Source of the DNA: JAGOVB01 sp964481175
GTDB taxonomy: Bacteria; Patescibacteriota; Minisyncoccia; Phycocordibacterales; PALSA-1337
NCBI GenBank assembly: GCA_964481175.1
Contig: CAYZSZ010000005.1
Coordinates: forward strand, 1-47,212
DNA: 47,212 nucleotides
Direction of reading: 5' to 3'
The translations under genes were made by a program, and so were the position numbers. Shown piece by piece: positions 1-7,781 of this stretch. The notes beneath the pieces were generated by a model, which saw only the letters and a list, made by a program, of their open reading frames with translations, did not search any database and had not been told where the DNA came from. The stretch's first letter is position 1; every line of letters begins with the position of its first letter.

Positions 1-335
1 CCGTATGCGCCGATATTTTGAACAGGTGCAGCACCGATCGTTCCTGGAATGTACGAAAGATTCTCTAGTCCGTACTTACCTTCGGCGACGCATTTTGCAA
101 CAAAATCATCCCAATTATCGCCCGCATTGCTGATATTCATCTTTATAACCAAACCATCATAGTCACCCATCAAGATATTTGAGCCACCACCAAGGATAAA
201 AAACTTTTTATGCGCTTTCAGTGCTTCTTTCAACTCATCCACTGTACTGACCTCGCAAAAAAACCGTGCAGTTCCGCCGGTCTTGAATGTCGTATATGGA
301 ATGAGCGAAACGTTTTCTTGAATTTTTATACTCAT
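1..335 (-). CDS. murB: UDP-N-acetylenolpyruvoylglucosamine reductase MurB (N-terminal part, runs off the window)
   Basis: MurB reduces UDP-GlcNAc-enolpyruvate to UDP-MurNAc with NADPH and FAD, in the cytosolic stage of peptidoglycan synthesis. Translating the minus strand from the ATG at 335 gives 111 codons. GGGSNIL is at residues 49-55 (FAD pyrophosphate loop) and the family signature IPGTIGAAPVQNIGAYG is at 96-112. The C-terminal substrate domain lies beyond position 1. Odd point: between VIKMNIS (about 63-69) and AGDNWDDFV (71-79) the usual extra strand of about 15 residues is missing, an in-frame shortening of the FAD domain. The ATG is buried in a long leader hairpin. Family call is secure; activity of the shortened form is uncertain. 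Confidence 0.93.
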   Translation of the reverse strand, partial: MSIKIQENVSLIPYTTFKTGGTARFFCEVSTVDELKEALKAHKKFFILGGGSNILMGDYDGLVIKMNISNAGDNWDDFVAKCVAEGKYGLENLSYIPGTIGAAPVQNIGAY

Positions 336-404
336 TGATGGCCGTCGGGTGTGAGCTCCAAATAATGTCTAATTAAAATGTGAGTACAGCCGACAGCCAT
401 CAAT
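334..404 (-). promoter_or_regulatory. murB leader stem-loop covering the start codon
   Basis: Positions 334-348 and 390-404 are complementary over 15 bases with one G-U type mismatch. In the murB transcript they form a stem that includes the first bases of the AUG. This would hide the start codon unless opened, so a translational control role is inferred. The promoter -10 lies at 420-425, giving a leader of about 75 nt, unusual for this window. Confidence 0.55.
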
Positions 405-419
405 AAGTACAACAAAAAT

Positions 420-425
420 AGTATA
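420..425 (-). promoter_or_regulatory. murB -10 box (TATACT)
   Basis: TATACT on the minus strand, with TTTTGG 17 bases upstream as a weak -35. It would start a murB transcript near 412. Unlike most genes here, this promoter leaves a long structured leader. Confidence 0.45.
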
Positions 426-445
426 CCACATCAGTACTATGCCCA

Positions 446-523
446 AAAATGCAAAGTCCCGCCGAGACGGGACGCTTGCATAGACATTATTACTTGGGCT
501 CAACAGATTGTTGTGCTCACACC
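446..523 (-). ncRNA. Candidate small RNA (about 75 nt) upstream of murB
   Basis: A TATAAT box at 529-534 (minus) is followed after about 6 bases by a GGGTGTGAGC start. The unit ends in a GTCCCG/CGGGAC hairpin (456-473) followed by a T-rich stretch down to 446. Two blocks of this RNA (515-524 and 481-491) are perfectly complementary to two blocks of the downstream murB leader (347-356 and 361-371). It could act in cis on murB or be part of one larger fold when transcription reads through. A 16-codon ORF inside it (from about 488) shows no sign of being a protein. Confidence 0.45.
456..473 (-). terminator. Hairpin terminator of the small RNA
   Basis: Stem GTCCCG/CGGGAC with a six-base loop. 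On the minus strand it is followed by TTTGCATTTTT. The 6-bp GC stem is short but strong. Confidence 0.5.
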
Positions 524-528
524 CTCGT

Positions 529-534
529 ATTATA
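529..534 (-). promoter_or_regulatory. -10 box (TATAAT) for the small RNA
   Basis: Consensus TATAAT on the minus strand just downstream of the stop codon of the ligase-like gene at 541. No clear -35 is visible. Confidence 0.45.
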
Positions 535-540
535 CACCCG

Positions 541-2418
541 CTATTTGTTTTGTATAGGGTTTTTCTTTACGTAATCAGTTACAAATTCATAGAGTCGTTG
601 TGGTTCTTGATATTGCGGATCTAGGTCGACAGCTTTCTTTGCATTATCGATTGCTCCAGCATAATCTTTTTTGTTTAGGTTATTGATCGATAGCTCGAGC
701 AGTGGCAACTGCTTGTTTGGTGTAAGCTCATGAGCTTTTTGGAGCAACGGTAGCGCTGCATCAAATGCTCCCATGTGATTGTAAAACGCTCCTCCAAATA
801 GATACCCTCGTGCATCAAGTGGTGCATACTGTATTTGTTGTGTGATTGCTTGCTGTGCGAGGATGAAAAAGTCTTGCCTTATCTCTTTTACTTCAGTCTT
901 TTTTATAGCGTTCTCTGCATTTTGAATAACTTGTTCACGAGCTTCTTGAGAGCCAGTCACATTGTATGACATCGCTTTCAAATACATTTCGATATTCTTT
1001 TTGTATCCTTCTGGGTACTGACGGAATCCATCGATGATCGCAGTTCCAACACGGATCGGAACGATACTAGTAAAGTACAATAGGGCTACTGAAGCAATAA
1101 CTATTATCGGAGTAATGATGAGATCGCGAATATCAACATTTATCGAATATTTTTTTATATGTTCTTTTGCTGTTTGTGTATGTAGGAATGCAAGAAGACC
1201 GAAGAAAAGAATATAGCTCGAAATATTGTCGAACACAGTCATGTTGTGTACCGCATACGCAGCAAGTAGTCCAATCAAAACTGCTTTTTCTTTTTGAGTA
1301 AAATCTCCTTTCCATATTGCTCGCAATGCAAGTATGTAAAGTGATATATATGCCAAGAAACCGAGGAGTCCCGCAGCGATAAACCAGTCGAGAAATACAT
1401 TGTGGGCTCGATCAAACCATGATTCCTCAGTCCACATCTTCGGATTGTAGAACTTATTAAATACATAATTGAAGCCATCCTGACCGTATCCGAGAACTGG
1501 CTTTTCTTTTATGCCTTGTACGGCAATAGGCCAAATATATTTTGCTCGAGGGTTGTCGAGTAGTTTTTTAACTGAGAGAGTCTGAGCAACACGGTTCAGC
1601 GTATTACTATTTTTAACAAAATTAGTATCTTGTGCAGAATAGAGTACGGCTCCAGCAAGAACGACAACTCCGAGAACAGCTGCAGCTATCTTTCTACCGA
1701 GCTTGTCCTCCTTTGCTTTCCATATATACAAAATCGTCGCAACGATCAATCCAACACCGATACCCATGATAGTACCTCGTGTAGCTGTTTTGTATATGAT
1801 AAATAGCTGCAGCAATATGATAAGACCATAGACCAAATGCGCCCAAGTTTGTTTACGTCGTTCAAGCCAAACGTAGAGCGCAAGGCCAATGTTTAAAAGC
1901 ATATACACCGCTAGGTATGCAGCATTTCCCAATGTTCCATCCAATCTGTCAGAGCCCTGTCGAATATCGATAGCACCACCCAACTGGAAGAGTCCATATA
2001 TAGCGATGATGACTGATACTCCGATAGAAGTATTCATCCATGCATGCCAGTATTTCTTTATCATTATTGAAGATGCCACAAAGAAATACATCCAAAGATG
2101 GAGGATCATAAAGAACCCTTCCATACGTTCAAAGTTTGACCAGAAGCTTTTGTGCGGATTTACACCAAACACATCTGCTACAAATGTAATAACAAGAAAC
2201 ACTGCTACAGCGAGCGATATCCAGGACTTTTTTGGCCGATATTCTGGATCCCTGACAGCAAGGATAAGATAGGTAGCAAAAATAATATCGACTATAATTC
2301 TAAAGAAAAAAGCTTTTCCTGTGATAAACGGGAATAGCAAAGACGAAGATATGATAAGCGGAGTAAAAGGCACCAAAAACAACCCTGCGATTGTTACCCA
2401 TTTAAGTATTTTATTCAT
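541..2418 (-). CDS. O-antigen ligase/polymerase-like membrane protein with C-terminal TPR
   Basis: A 625-residue integral membrane protein of the Wzy/WaaL (O-antigen ligase) superfamily, which joins or polymerises lipid-linked glycans outside the cytoplasmic membrane. About a dozen hydrophobic segments cover residues 8-460. The periplasmic loop holds TRG near 213, GYGQDGF at 310-316 and the family RAHN motif at 337-340, followed by a helix. Residues about 535-615 form two TPR-like repeats (KAHELTPN, KKAVDLDP). The start is fixed by TATAAT at 2426-2431, 7 bases upstream. In this locus it probably attaches the finished glycan to a lipid or protein carrier; bacteria of this type usually lack LPS core, so a protein O-oligosaccharyltransferase role is possible. 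Function by family only. Confidence 0.85.
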   Translation of the reverse strand: MNKILKWVTIAGLFLVPFTPLIISSSLLFPFITGKAFFFRIIVDIIFATYLILAVRDPEYRPKKSWISLAVAVFLVITFVADVFGVNPHKSFWSNFERMEGFFMILHLWMYFFVASSIMIKKYWHAWMNTSIGVSVIIAIYGLFQLGGAIDIRQGSDRLDGTLGNAAYLAVYMLLNIGLALYVWLERRKQTWAHLVYGLIILLQLFIIYKTATRGTIMGIGVGLIVATILYIWKAKEDKLGRKIAAAVLGVVVLAGAVLYSAQDTNFVKNSNTLNRVAQTLSVKKLLDNPRAKYIWPIAVQGIKEKPVLGYGQDGFNYVFNKFYNPKMWTEESWFDRAHNVFLDWFIAAGLLGFLAYISLYILALRAIWKGDFTQKEKAVLIGLLAAYAVHNMTVFDNISSYILFFGLLAFLHTQTAKEHIKKYSINVDIRDLIITPIIVIASVALLYFTSIVPIRVGTAIIDGFRQYPEGYKKNIEMYLKAMSYNVTGSQEAREQVIQNAENAIKKTEVKEIRQDFFILAQQAITQQIQYAPLDARGYLFGGAFYNHMGAFDAALPLLQKAHELTPNKQLPLLELSINNLNKKDYAGAIDNAKKAVDLDPQYQEPQRLYEFVTDYVKKNPIQNK

Positions 2419-2425
2419 AGAAAGT

Positions 2426-2431
2426 ATTATA
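2426..2431 (-). promoter_or_regulatory. -10 box (TATAAT) of the ligase-like gene, overlapping the upstream stop codon
   Basis: TATAAT lies 7 bases before the ATG at 2418, so the transcript should be leaderless or nearly so. The TAA stop (2427-2429) of the upstream dehydrogenase gene is inside this box. Confidence 0.6.
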
Positions 2432-3371
2432 CTATATTCTTCTTTAGTTTTTGAGCCATAAACACGTCGGTATCACGACGTGATTCATACGTCATCCCTC
2501 CAATATGAGGTACGATAAGGAGATTTCGATTTTTCTTAGCATATTCAGCGAGTGGATGAGTACCGATCTTTGTACCCGCAAAACTGGTTTCTCCATCGAG
2601 TACGTCAGTAGCATACCCAGCAATTATTTTCTTTTCGAGTGCATCGATCAAATCTGTTTCGTTTACGAGCTTTCCTCGTGAAGTATTTACGAGATAGGCG
2701 CTTGGCTTCATCTTTGGAAATGTAGCTGCATTGAACATATATTCTGTTTCTGGAGTGAGATGGACATGGATAGAGATGACATCACTCTGTGCGAGCAATT
2801 CTGCGAGGCTCACTTTTTTATATGTATCAGACTCCACATTTGGATCAGTAAAAAGTACTTTCATCCCCATGGCCTGACCGTAGCGCGCCATCCATGTACC
2901 CAAGCGGCCCAATCCTACAACTCCCAATGTCTGACCATGTAGTGAGTGTCCTTTGAAGCTCTCTCGATCCCACTCCCCTTTCAAAACCGATTCAACTGAC
3001 TGAGGAATATTGCGAGCAATCGAAATCATGAGAGCTAGTGCAAGCTCCGCTGTGCCAGTGATTGTATTTAGAAAAGCATTTTCACCTTTTAAACTTAAAA
3101 CTTTTATCCCTTTTTGTTCTGCATATTTTACATCGATATGATCGAGACCTGTGGTCGCAGTAACAATCTTTTTTAGTTTTGGTGCATTGTCGATGACCTG
3201 AGCATTGAAAGTAAGTCCAAGACCAATAAAAGCAATGTCATAGTCTTTTATTTTATTTACGAGTTCTTCCTGAGTTGGAATAGTGTAATCAACTGTTCCT
3301 AAGGTATTTAGGATTTCTTTTGCTGCTGGGTCAAACCCTTCACCGATTGTATTGAGAATGCGATATTGCAT
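2427..3371 (-). CDS. D-isomer-specific 2-hydroxyacid dehydrogenase (NAD-binding)
   Basis: A 314-residue NAD-dependent oxidoreductase of the D-2-hydroxyacid dehydrogenase family (D-lactate, glycerate, phosphoglycerate and related enzymes). The Rossmann fingerprint GVVGLGRLG sits mid-protein. The catalytic Arg is in NTSRGKLVNE and the catalytic His in PHIGG near the C terminus. Substrate cannot be told from sequence, and there is no ACT domain as in long PGDH. A longer reading to 3422 exists, but its extra 17 codons run towards the GC hairpin at 3412-3430. The ATG at 3371 has GATAAT exactly 6 bases upstream, so 3371 is preferred. Confidence 0.88.
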   Translation of the reverse strand: MQYRILNTIGEGFDPAAKEILNTLGTVDYTIPTQEELVNKIKDYDIAFIGLGLTFNAQVIDNAPKLKKIVTATTGLDHIDVKYAEQKGIKVLSLKGENAFLNTITGTAELALALMISIARNIPQSVESVLKGEWDRESFKGHSLHGQTLGVVGLGRLGTWMARYGQAMGMKVLFTDPNVESDTYKKVSLAELLAQSDVISIHVHLTPETEYMFNAATFPKMKPSAYLVNTSRGKLVNETDLIDALEKKIIAGYATDVLDGETSFAGTKIGTHPLAEYAKKNRNLLIVPHIGGMTYESRRDTDVFMAQKLKKNIV

Positions 3372-3377
3372 AGAGTT

Positions 3378-3383
3378 ATTATC
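3378..3383 (-). promoter_or_regulatory. -10 box (GATAAT) of the 2-hydroxyacid dehydrogenase gene
   Basis: GATAAT ends 6 bases before the ATG at 3371, placing the expected +1 on the A of the start codon (leaderless). Confidence 0.55.
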
Positions 3384-3406
3384 TATTAAATCAGAAAAAA
3401 GGCAAG

Positions 3407-3430
3407 AAAAAGCCCCGCGCACTGCGGGGC
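3407..3430 (-). terminator. Rho-independent terminator of the GC-rich GT-B-like gene
   Basis: A GC hairpin (GCCCCGC/GCGGGGC, 3412-3430) followed on the minus strand by TTTTTC. It lies 25 bases after the stop of the gene at 3455. Confidence 0.85.
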
Positions 3431-3454
3431 CTGCGCTACCGATATAGGGGGTAG

Positions 3455-4450
3455 CTACTGTCCGGTGATGGCCTCAACCATCTTCTTCAAAGCTTCACCG
3501 GGCTCTGCCGGCGGCTGGAAGAACTCGACCGCCCGATCGGAATAGGACTTGTGGTCGATCTCCACCAGGCTCCCCGAGAAATCCTCAGGAAGAAGACACG
3601 AGACGCCCTCGGTGCAGAGGGGCCACTCTTCACTGCCGGTCGCCTCCTTGAGACGGGCCTTGGCCGCAGGCGAGAACCAGGTGAAGATCGGAATGCGTTG
3701 GCAGGCCGCCTCGACACCGATACCAGAGGCAGACTCGAGGACCCAGTCGACGCCAGGCAGAATCTCGGACCCCTTCATGACGGAAGCGGGGATAAACCGA
3801 ATATGCATGCCCGTACCAATGGAGCCCTCATAGGCCTCCACCGAGTTCTTGTCTCCGGGATGGAGGGAGATCAAGGCGGTGGCGCCGCTTGCACGTGCGA
3901 TCTCAGCCGCCTTCTTGAAATGAAGGGTGTTGACCTCCAGCGACTTGCCGCCGGGAACGAGGATGAGTCTCGCCTCGTCATCATAACCCAGCACCTCCCG
4001 AACCTGTGTCCGAGTCTTCTTCGAGTAGAAGAAGTTTTCCCACGCGGGATTGCCGGTGGCGATGACATTCGTGTCGGGGAGAACCTGCCGCGCCGCCGCG
4101 GCTTGCGCCTCGGAGATGTGGAACAGGGTCTGACCCTCCAACAGTTCCTTGAACCAGGGCCGGTTGTGGACGTTGAAGGTGTCGGCAACGAAGAAGACAG
4201 GGATCTTCAAACTACGGGCAAGTGTAGCGGCTGCGATTTCTTCGCTCGCCAATGCCTCCGAGGATGACATCCCGACAACCAGAGCGTCAAAACGGTTGAT
4301 CACTTCTGCGCGATCTTCCGCGCGGCCCGGCATTTCCTTGCCGTGAGCGAGGAATTCTGAGGTGGTGTGACCAGCTGCCTGAAGGGCGCCGGCGAGAAGA
4401 TGGAGCACCTGTGACGGTGCCACATCCTGTCCGATGAGGGTGATTTTCAT
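3455..4450 (-). CDS. GC-rich GT-B-fold glycosyltransferase/epimerase-like protein
   Basis: A 331-residue cytosolic protein without membrane segments. The layout suggests a two-Rossmann GT-B fold: N-terminal MKITLIGQDV; a domain-linking segment TGNPAWENFF near residue 135; an LVPGGKS strand-loop near 165; SLHPGDKN near 196; and a C-terminal ESASGIGVEAA segment. The last resembles the nucleotide-sugar binding loop of UDP-GlcNAc 2-epimerase and related transferases. The exact reaction is unknown. GC content and third-position GC are far above the neighbours (roughly 60% against about 40%), and it has its own strong terminator. It therefore looks like a recent arrival or a differently constrained gene. 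It sits between the nonulosonate genes and a dehydrogenase. Confidence 0.7.
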   Translation of the reverse strand: MKITLIGQDVAPSQVLHLLAGALQAAGHTTSEFLAHGKEMPGRAEDRAEVINRFDALVVGMSSSEALASEEIAAATLARSLKIPVFFVADTFNVHNRPWFKELLEGQTLFHISEAQAAAARQVLPDTNVIATGNPAWENFFYSKKTRTQVREVLGYDDEARLILVPGGKSLEVNTLHFKKAAEIARASGATALISLHPGDKNSVEAYEGSIGTGMHIRFIPASVMKGSEILPGVDWVLESASGIGVEAACQRIPIFTWFSPAAKARLKEATGSEEWPLCTEGVSCLLPEDFSGSLVEIDHKSYSDRAVEFFQPPAEPGEALKKMVEAITGQ

Positions 4451-4521
4451 GATGGTGTTTTAATGTTCTTACGCAGCATTGCGTGGTAAAACCCTATCAC
4501 ATATAAAGGATTAGGTCAAGA

Positions 4522-4965
4522 TTAGACCTTTGGGACTTTTATGATCGCGAGGCGTGCCCTGCCCGTAGTTTTGTGCTGATGTGGCTCCCCTGCTGGTATC
4601 CATAGCCAATCACCTGGTTTCAAGACAACCTCTGTTCCCCCTTTTATTTCTTTGGCTTTCCATTCCCTGTCGTCAGTACTACCGTCAGCATTCTTTTTTA
4701 CCCATGGATCTACCATCTCTCCTCCGTATACAAAAGTTACTTCACCATCGAGGCATAGCCACAGATCAGCTTCATGCTTGTGAATCTCTGCTTCATTGTT
4801 CACATTTACATCTTCTAGAATATTTAATGGAACTTTGTTTTGTAAGGCAAGGGCTTTTAACGGCTCAATAAGCTTTTTGGTTGGGACATCAGCATAAGGT
4901 TGTGCCAATGTTTGATCGATTATTTCTTTTTTTATTAAAACAGATTTATTAGAATTCATATCCAT
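4522..4965 (-). CDS. Cupin-domain protein
   Basis: A 147-residue single-domain cupin. Cupin motif 1 is HKHEADLWLCLDGE (about residues 62-75) with metal-ligand His residues and Glu. Motif 2 is PGDWLWIPAGEPHQH (about 118-132). Its ATG overlaps the end of neuA (4949-4965), so it is translated with the nonulosonate genes. This suggests a sugar isomerase, epimerase or binding role in that pathway, but cupins are functionally broad. No signal peptide. Confidence 0.8.
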   Translation of the reverse strand: MDMNSNKSVLIKKEIIDQTLAQPYADVPTKKLIEPLKALALQNKVPLNILEDVNVNNEAEIHKHEADLWLCLDGEVTFVYGGEMVDPWVKKNADGSTDDREWKAKEIKGGTEVVLKPGDWLWIPAGEPHQHKTTGRARLAIIKVPKV

Positions 4966-5662
4966 TCTTTTTTAGTTCTTGTAACATGTGCTCCGCTTCG
5001 ATCCAGTCGAGTGGGTAGTCTATATCGACTGAGCGCTCTTTGGGGACGACATGACCGGTTACAAAATCCCCATACAGCCGATTGTCTTTCATGATGAGGT
5101 CACGACGCATCGCATAGACAGCACCACTGCGACGATACACAGTAGGCAAATCTTGTCGTCGAGTTCCCTCTTCTTCGGGAATAGAATATGCAAGGACTTT
5201 GTCGCCTTCTATCTTTTTCATCTTTATAGGATGAGCGCTACTTGGAACTTGGACAAGTGACACTGAACTATCTGCTTTTGTATCAATCAGTTTTTGAATA
5301 GTTCCATCTAGGTCATCGACTGTTCGGAATGGTGATGTTGGCTGAAGAATAACAACATAGTCCACAGTGAGGTTATGAGCTTTTTCATAAAAATCAATTG
5401 CATGTTGCATCACCGGCAGATGTGGTGTCCCATCGGCAGCTAATTCTTTTGGACGCATAAAAGGAACTTCTGCACCGTATTTTTTACACACTTCAGCAAT
5501 CTCAACGTCATCAGTTGAGACAATGAGGTGATTGATCAGTTTGCTCTTCTTTGCTACGTCTATTGTGTATGCGATAAGCGGCTTGTCACCGAGCATCTTT
5601 ATATTTTTCCCTGGTATTCCTTTTGAGCCACCGCGAGCGGTGATGACGCCTAGAATATTCAT
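4949..5662 (-). CDS. neuA: CMP-nonulosonate (sialic/legionaminic-type) cytidylyltransferase
   Basis: A 237-residue cytidylyltransferase that activates a nonulosonic acid with CTP to give the CMP-sugar donor. The N-terminal nucleotide-binding signature ARGGSKGIPGKN is at residues 8-19. The CTP/Mg site continues with LQPTSPFR near 105-112 and ends with the acidic DIDYPLDW segment near the C terminus. Length fits the short NeuA/PseF/LegF class. It overlaps neuB by 4 bases at 5659-5662 and the cupin gene on the other side. The specific sugar (Neu5Ac, legionaminic or pseudaminic acid) cannot be fixed from this protein alone. Confidence 0.9.
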   Translation of the reverse strand: MNILGVITARGGSKGIPGKNIKMLGDKPLIAYTIDVAKKSKLINHLIVSTDDVEIAEVCKKYGAEVPFMRPKELAADGTPHLPVMQHAIDFYEKAHNLTVDYVVILQPTSPFRTVDDLDGTIQKLIDTKADSSVSLVQVPSSAHPIKMKKIEGDKVLAYSIPEEEGTRRQDLPTVYRRSGAVYAMRRDLIMKDNRLYGDFVTGHVVPKERSVDIDYPLDWIEAEHMLQELKKNGYEF

Positions 5663-6753
5663 TGTATGTGTTTTTTATTAATTGGTTCGTACTTTTTTAT
5701 TGCCTTCTTTGTCTTTTTATTAAGTATAGTATGAAACTCATTTGAATAGAACCCCTTCAAATGCATACGTGGGCGCATGGCATAGACCATATCAGATGTG
5801 ATAGTTGTACCCGCTGGAATATCTTGCCCAGCTACTAATGTTTTATTGAAATATGGTCTAAACTTGTTTTTTGCACCTTCTAACTGCTTTGTTTTCTTTC
5901 CGTAAAACTTTTTGGTGTCGATATCTTTGTATTTCTTGGTCTTGACTGAATCTACAAGCTCTTTCATCTCTTCTGGGGTGATAGAAGCTTTATGATCAGA
6001 TCCCCACAAATCTCTTGAGAAAGAAAAATGTTTTTCGATTACCTGCGCACCCATCTTTACCGCTGCAAGCGGAATGGTGTTGTCCCCTACTGAGTGATCA
6101 GAAAAACCGACCGTCACATGCGGATACTTTTCTTTGAACAATTCGATTGTTGAAAGATTAAATGCTTCAGGTGGACATGGGTATACACTAACGCAATAGA
6201 GGACAATAAGTGGTGATCCTCTTTTGGTGATATATTCTACAACTTCATCGAGTTCAGCAAGACTCACCATGCCAGTCGATATGATAATGGGTTTTTTACT
6301 TTTAGTAATATGATCGAGCAAAACATAGTCCTGAACGTCTCCAGAACCGACTTTCCAGAGTGGAACATCGATACTGTCGAGCTTTATCGCAGCCTTACGA
6401 GACATCGCTGTTGAGAAAAAGATAATGCCTTTTTTATCAGCATAGTCTTTTAATTCTTTAAAGAATTCGATCGGAGCTTCTTCGGTATTTCTTTTAACCC
6501 AATTGTATCGGTCAGCACCTTTAAAATGTGGAGAAATGACGGGAATATTTGCCTGCTCGTCTTCAACCTCGTGTGTCTGAAACTTTACTGCATGAGCACC
6601 TGCTTTTACCGCAGCGTCGATCAGTTTTTTGGCATTTTTAAGATACACACTGATAGGCTGTGATTCTTGTGTCTGAATAAAATTCTTGCCGATTTCAGCA
6701 ATGATAAAGGCGCCGTCTTTTTTTATTATCTTAGGGATTAGCGACTTTGACAT
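5659..6753 (-). CDS. neuB: Nonulosonate synthase (NeuB family) with C-terminal SAF domain
   Basis: A 364-residue enzyme that condenses phosphoenolpyruvate with an N-acyl-hexosamine to make a nine-carbon nonulosonic acid. The N-terminal TIM barrel starts with FIIAEIGKN and holds VKFQTHE near residue 57, KVGSGDVQD near 134 and GFSDHSVGD near 216. The C-terminal SAF (antifreeze-like) domain covers about 300-360 (RPYFNKTLVAGQDIPAG onward). Followed by neuA with a 4-base overlap. The TAGAAT box at 6765-6770 is 11 bases upstream. Confidence 0.92.
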   Translation of the reverse strand: MSKSLIPKIIKKDGAFIIAEIGKNFIQTQESQPISVYLKNAKKLIDAAVKAGAHAVKFQTHEVEDEQANIPVISPHFKGADRYNWVKRNTEEAPIEFFKELKDYADKKGIIFFSTAMSRKAAIKLDSIDVPLWKVGSGDVQDYVLLDHITKSKKPIIISTGMVSLAELDEVVEYITKRGSPLIVLYCVSVYPCPPEAFNLSTIELFKEKYPHVTVGFSDHSVGDNTIPLAAVKMGAQVIEKHFSFSRDLWGSDHKASITPEEMKELVDSVKTKKYKDIDTKKFYGKKTKQLEGAKNKFRPYFNKTLVAGQDIPAGTTITSDMVYAMRPRMHLKGFYSNEFHTILNKKTKKAIKKYEPINKKHIQ

Positions 6754-6764
6754 ACAAACATCCT

Positions 6765-6770
6765 ATTCTA
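6765..6770 (-). promoter_or_regulatory. -10 box (TAGAAT) of the neuB-neuA-cupin operon
   Basis: TAGAAT on the minus strand, 11 bases before the neuB ATG, divergent from the transporter promoter at 6789-6817. The -35 is not obvious. Confidence 0.45.
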
Positions 6771-6788
6771 GTTTGGTTTTTTTGTCTA

Positions 6789-6817
6789 TTGACGCTCATG
6801 CTTAACTGTGATATTTT
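6789..6817 (+). promoter_or_regulatory. Near-consensus promoter TTGACG-17-TATTTT
   Basis: TTGACG at 6789-6794 and TATTTT at 6812-6817 with the ideal 17-base spacer. The expected start point is at about 6824, against the ATG at 6822 or 6826. No Shine-Dalgarno motif is present. Confidence 0.7.
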
Positions 6818-6825
6818 AAATATGA

Positions 6826-7740
6826 ATGAAAAGAATCGAAAACTGGAGGATATGGGCCGTTCTCGAAGGCCTCACCAAAACTGTGTCCCGCACGTTTCAA
6901 CACGTCGTGGGTAATGCTTCACCATCACTGGACACCACCCTTCTCAGTGCGAGCATCTTGGGGTGGGTACAATTTGTAGTGACAGGCGTCTGGGCAAAAA
7001 AGCGCAAGGTTGCACTATTAAGCCCAGTTGGTATGTTTGGGTCCATGATGTTTGGACTCTTCGCACTCATCTCAACCGTGTTGGGATTTATCACATTCAT
7101 GAATGGAGGTGAGATCGCCACTAGCACCTTCATCGTTACTATGGCTATCGTGCCTGGTATGATCATCGACATTATCTTTTTCAAGCACAAGACAAATGTG
7201 CGTGAGTGGATCGGTATGTGCATTGCGATTCTAGGAGGTTGGGTTATCCTCGGATCTCCCACTTCCGGCATGTCTATGCCTCTATGGATTTGGCTTGCGA
7301 TCTGTAACAGCATAACAGTGGCTATCAACCAAGGCATCTCTCAAAGCATCAAGGAAGTTGACCCGATGTTCAAAAACTTCTGGGGAGGCGCCGTCACTGC
7401 AATCGGTGCGACCACAGCACTACTGATCGTCGGTCAAATCGGTCTACTACGCTATGACCCGAGCCTACAAAAGCTTTGGCTCGCTTCCGTTGCGATGGGT
7501 TTTATCACGATTGCGATGTGGAGCTTCAATCTTCTCTCTTACAGACAGGGCGCAAGCATCGCCTTGAAGAAGCTCGTCATGAATGCGACCTACCTCATCA
7601 CGGTCATGGTCGCTGGCATCCTTTTCTTCGGAGAGGTGCTCTCATGGCAAAAGCTCATTTCGATTCCCCTCTTCTGTGTGGCCCTCGTGCTCATGGACAA
7701 AAAGATCTGGGAATTTATCACGGGAGGTGGGAGAAAGTAA
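6826..7740 (+). CDS. EamA/DMT-family membrane transporter
   Basis: A 304-residue polytopic membrane protein with about ten hydrophobic helices arranged as two repeats of five, the layout of the drug/metabolite (EamA) superfamily. The second-half end (AGILFFGEVLSWQKLISIPLFCVALVL, split by a short loop) is typical. It is monocistronic, on the strand opposite to the nonulosonate genes and between neuB and neuC. It has its own near-consensus promoter and a GC-rich terminator, and its GC content is above its neighbours. Substrate unknown; a nucleotide-sugar or glycan precursor is possible from context only. Confidence 0.78.
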   Translation: MKRIENWRIWAVLEGLTKTVSRTFQHVVGNASPSLDTTLLSASILGWVQFVVTGVWAKKRKVALLSPVGMFGSMMFGLFALISTVLGFITFMNGGEIATSTFIVTMAIVPGMIIDIIFFKHKTNVREWIGMCIAILGGWVILGSPTSGMSMPLWIWLAICNSITVAINQGISQSIKEVDPMFKNFWGGAVTAIGATTALLIVGQIGLLRYDPSLQKLWLASVAMGFITIAMWSFNLLSYRQGASIALKKLVMNATYLITVMVAGILFFGEVLSWQKLISIPLFCVALVLMDKKIWEFITGGGRK

Positions 7741-7751
7741 TCCACTCAAGC

Positions 7752-7780
7752 AAAACCCCGGCGCGCGCGCTGGGTTTTTT
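7752..7780. terminator. Bidirectional hairpin terminator between transporter and neuC
   Basis: A GC stem around CCCGGCGC/GCGCTGGG is followed on the plus strand by a TTTTTT run and preceded by AAAA, so it can also serve the minus-strand neuC transcript that ends at 7782. Confidence 0.8.
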
Positions 7781-7781
7781 A

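Noticed and set aside
3372..3422. Longer start of the 2-hydroxyacid dehydrogenase
   Set aside because: The extra codons have no family similarity and run up to the terminator hairpin of the upstream gene.
3549..4267. 238-codon plus-strand frame opposite the GC-rich GT-B-like gene
   Set aside because: High GC removes stop codons on the other strand; the minus frame has domain-like motifs and a terminator in the right direction.
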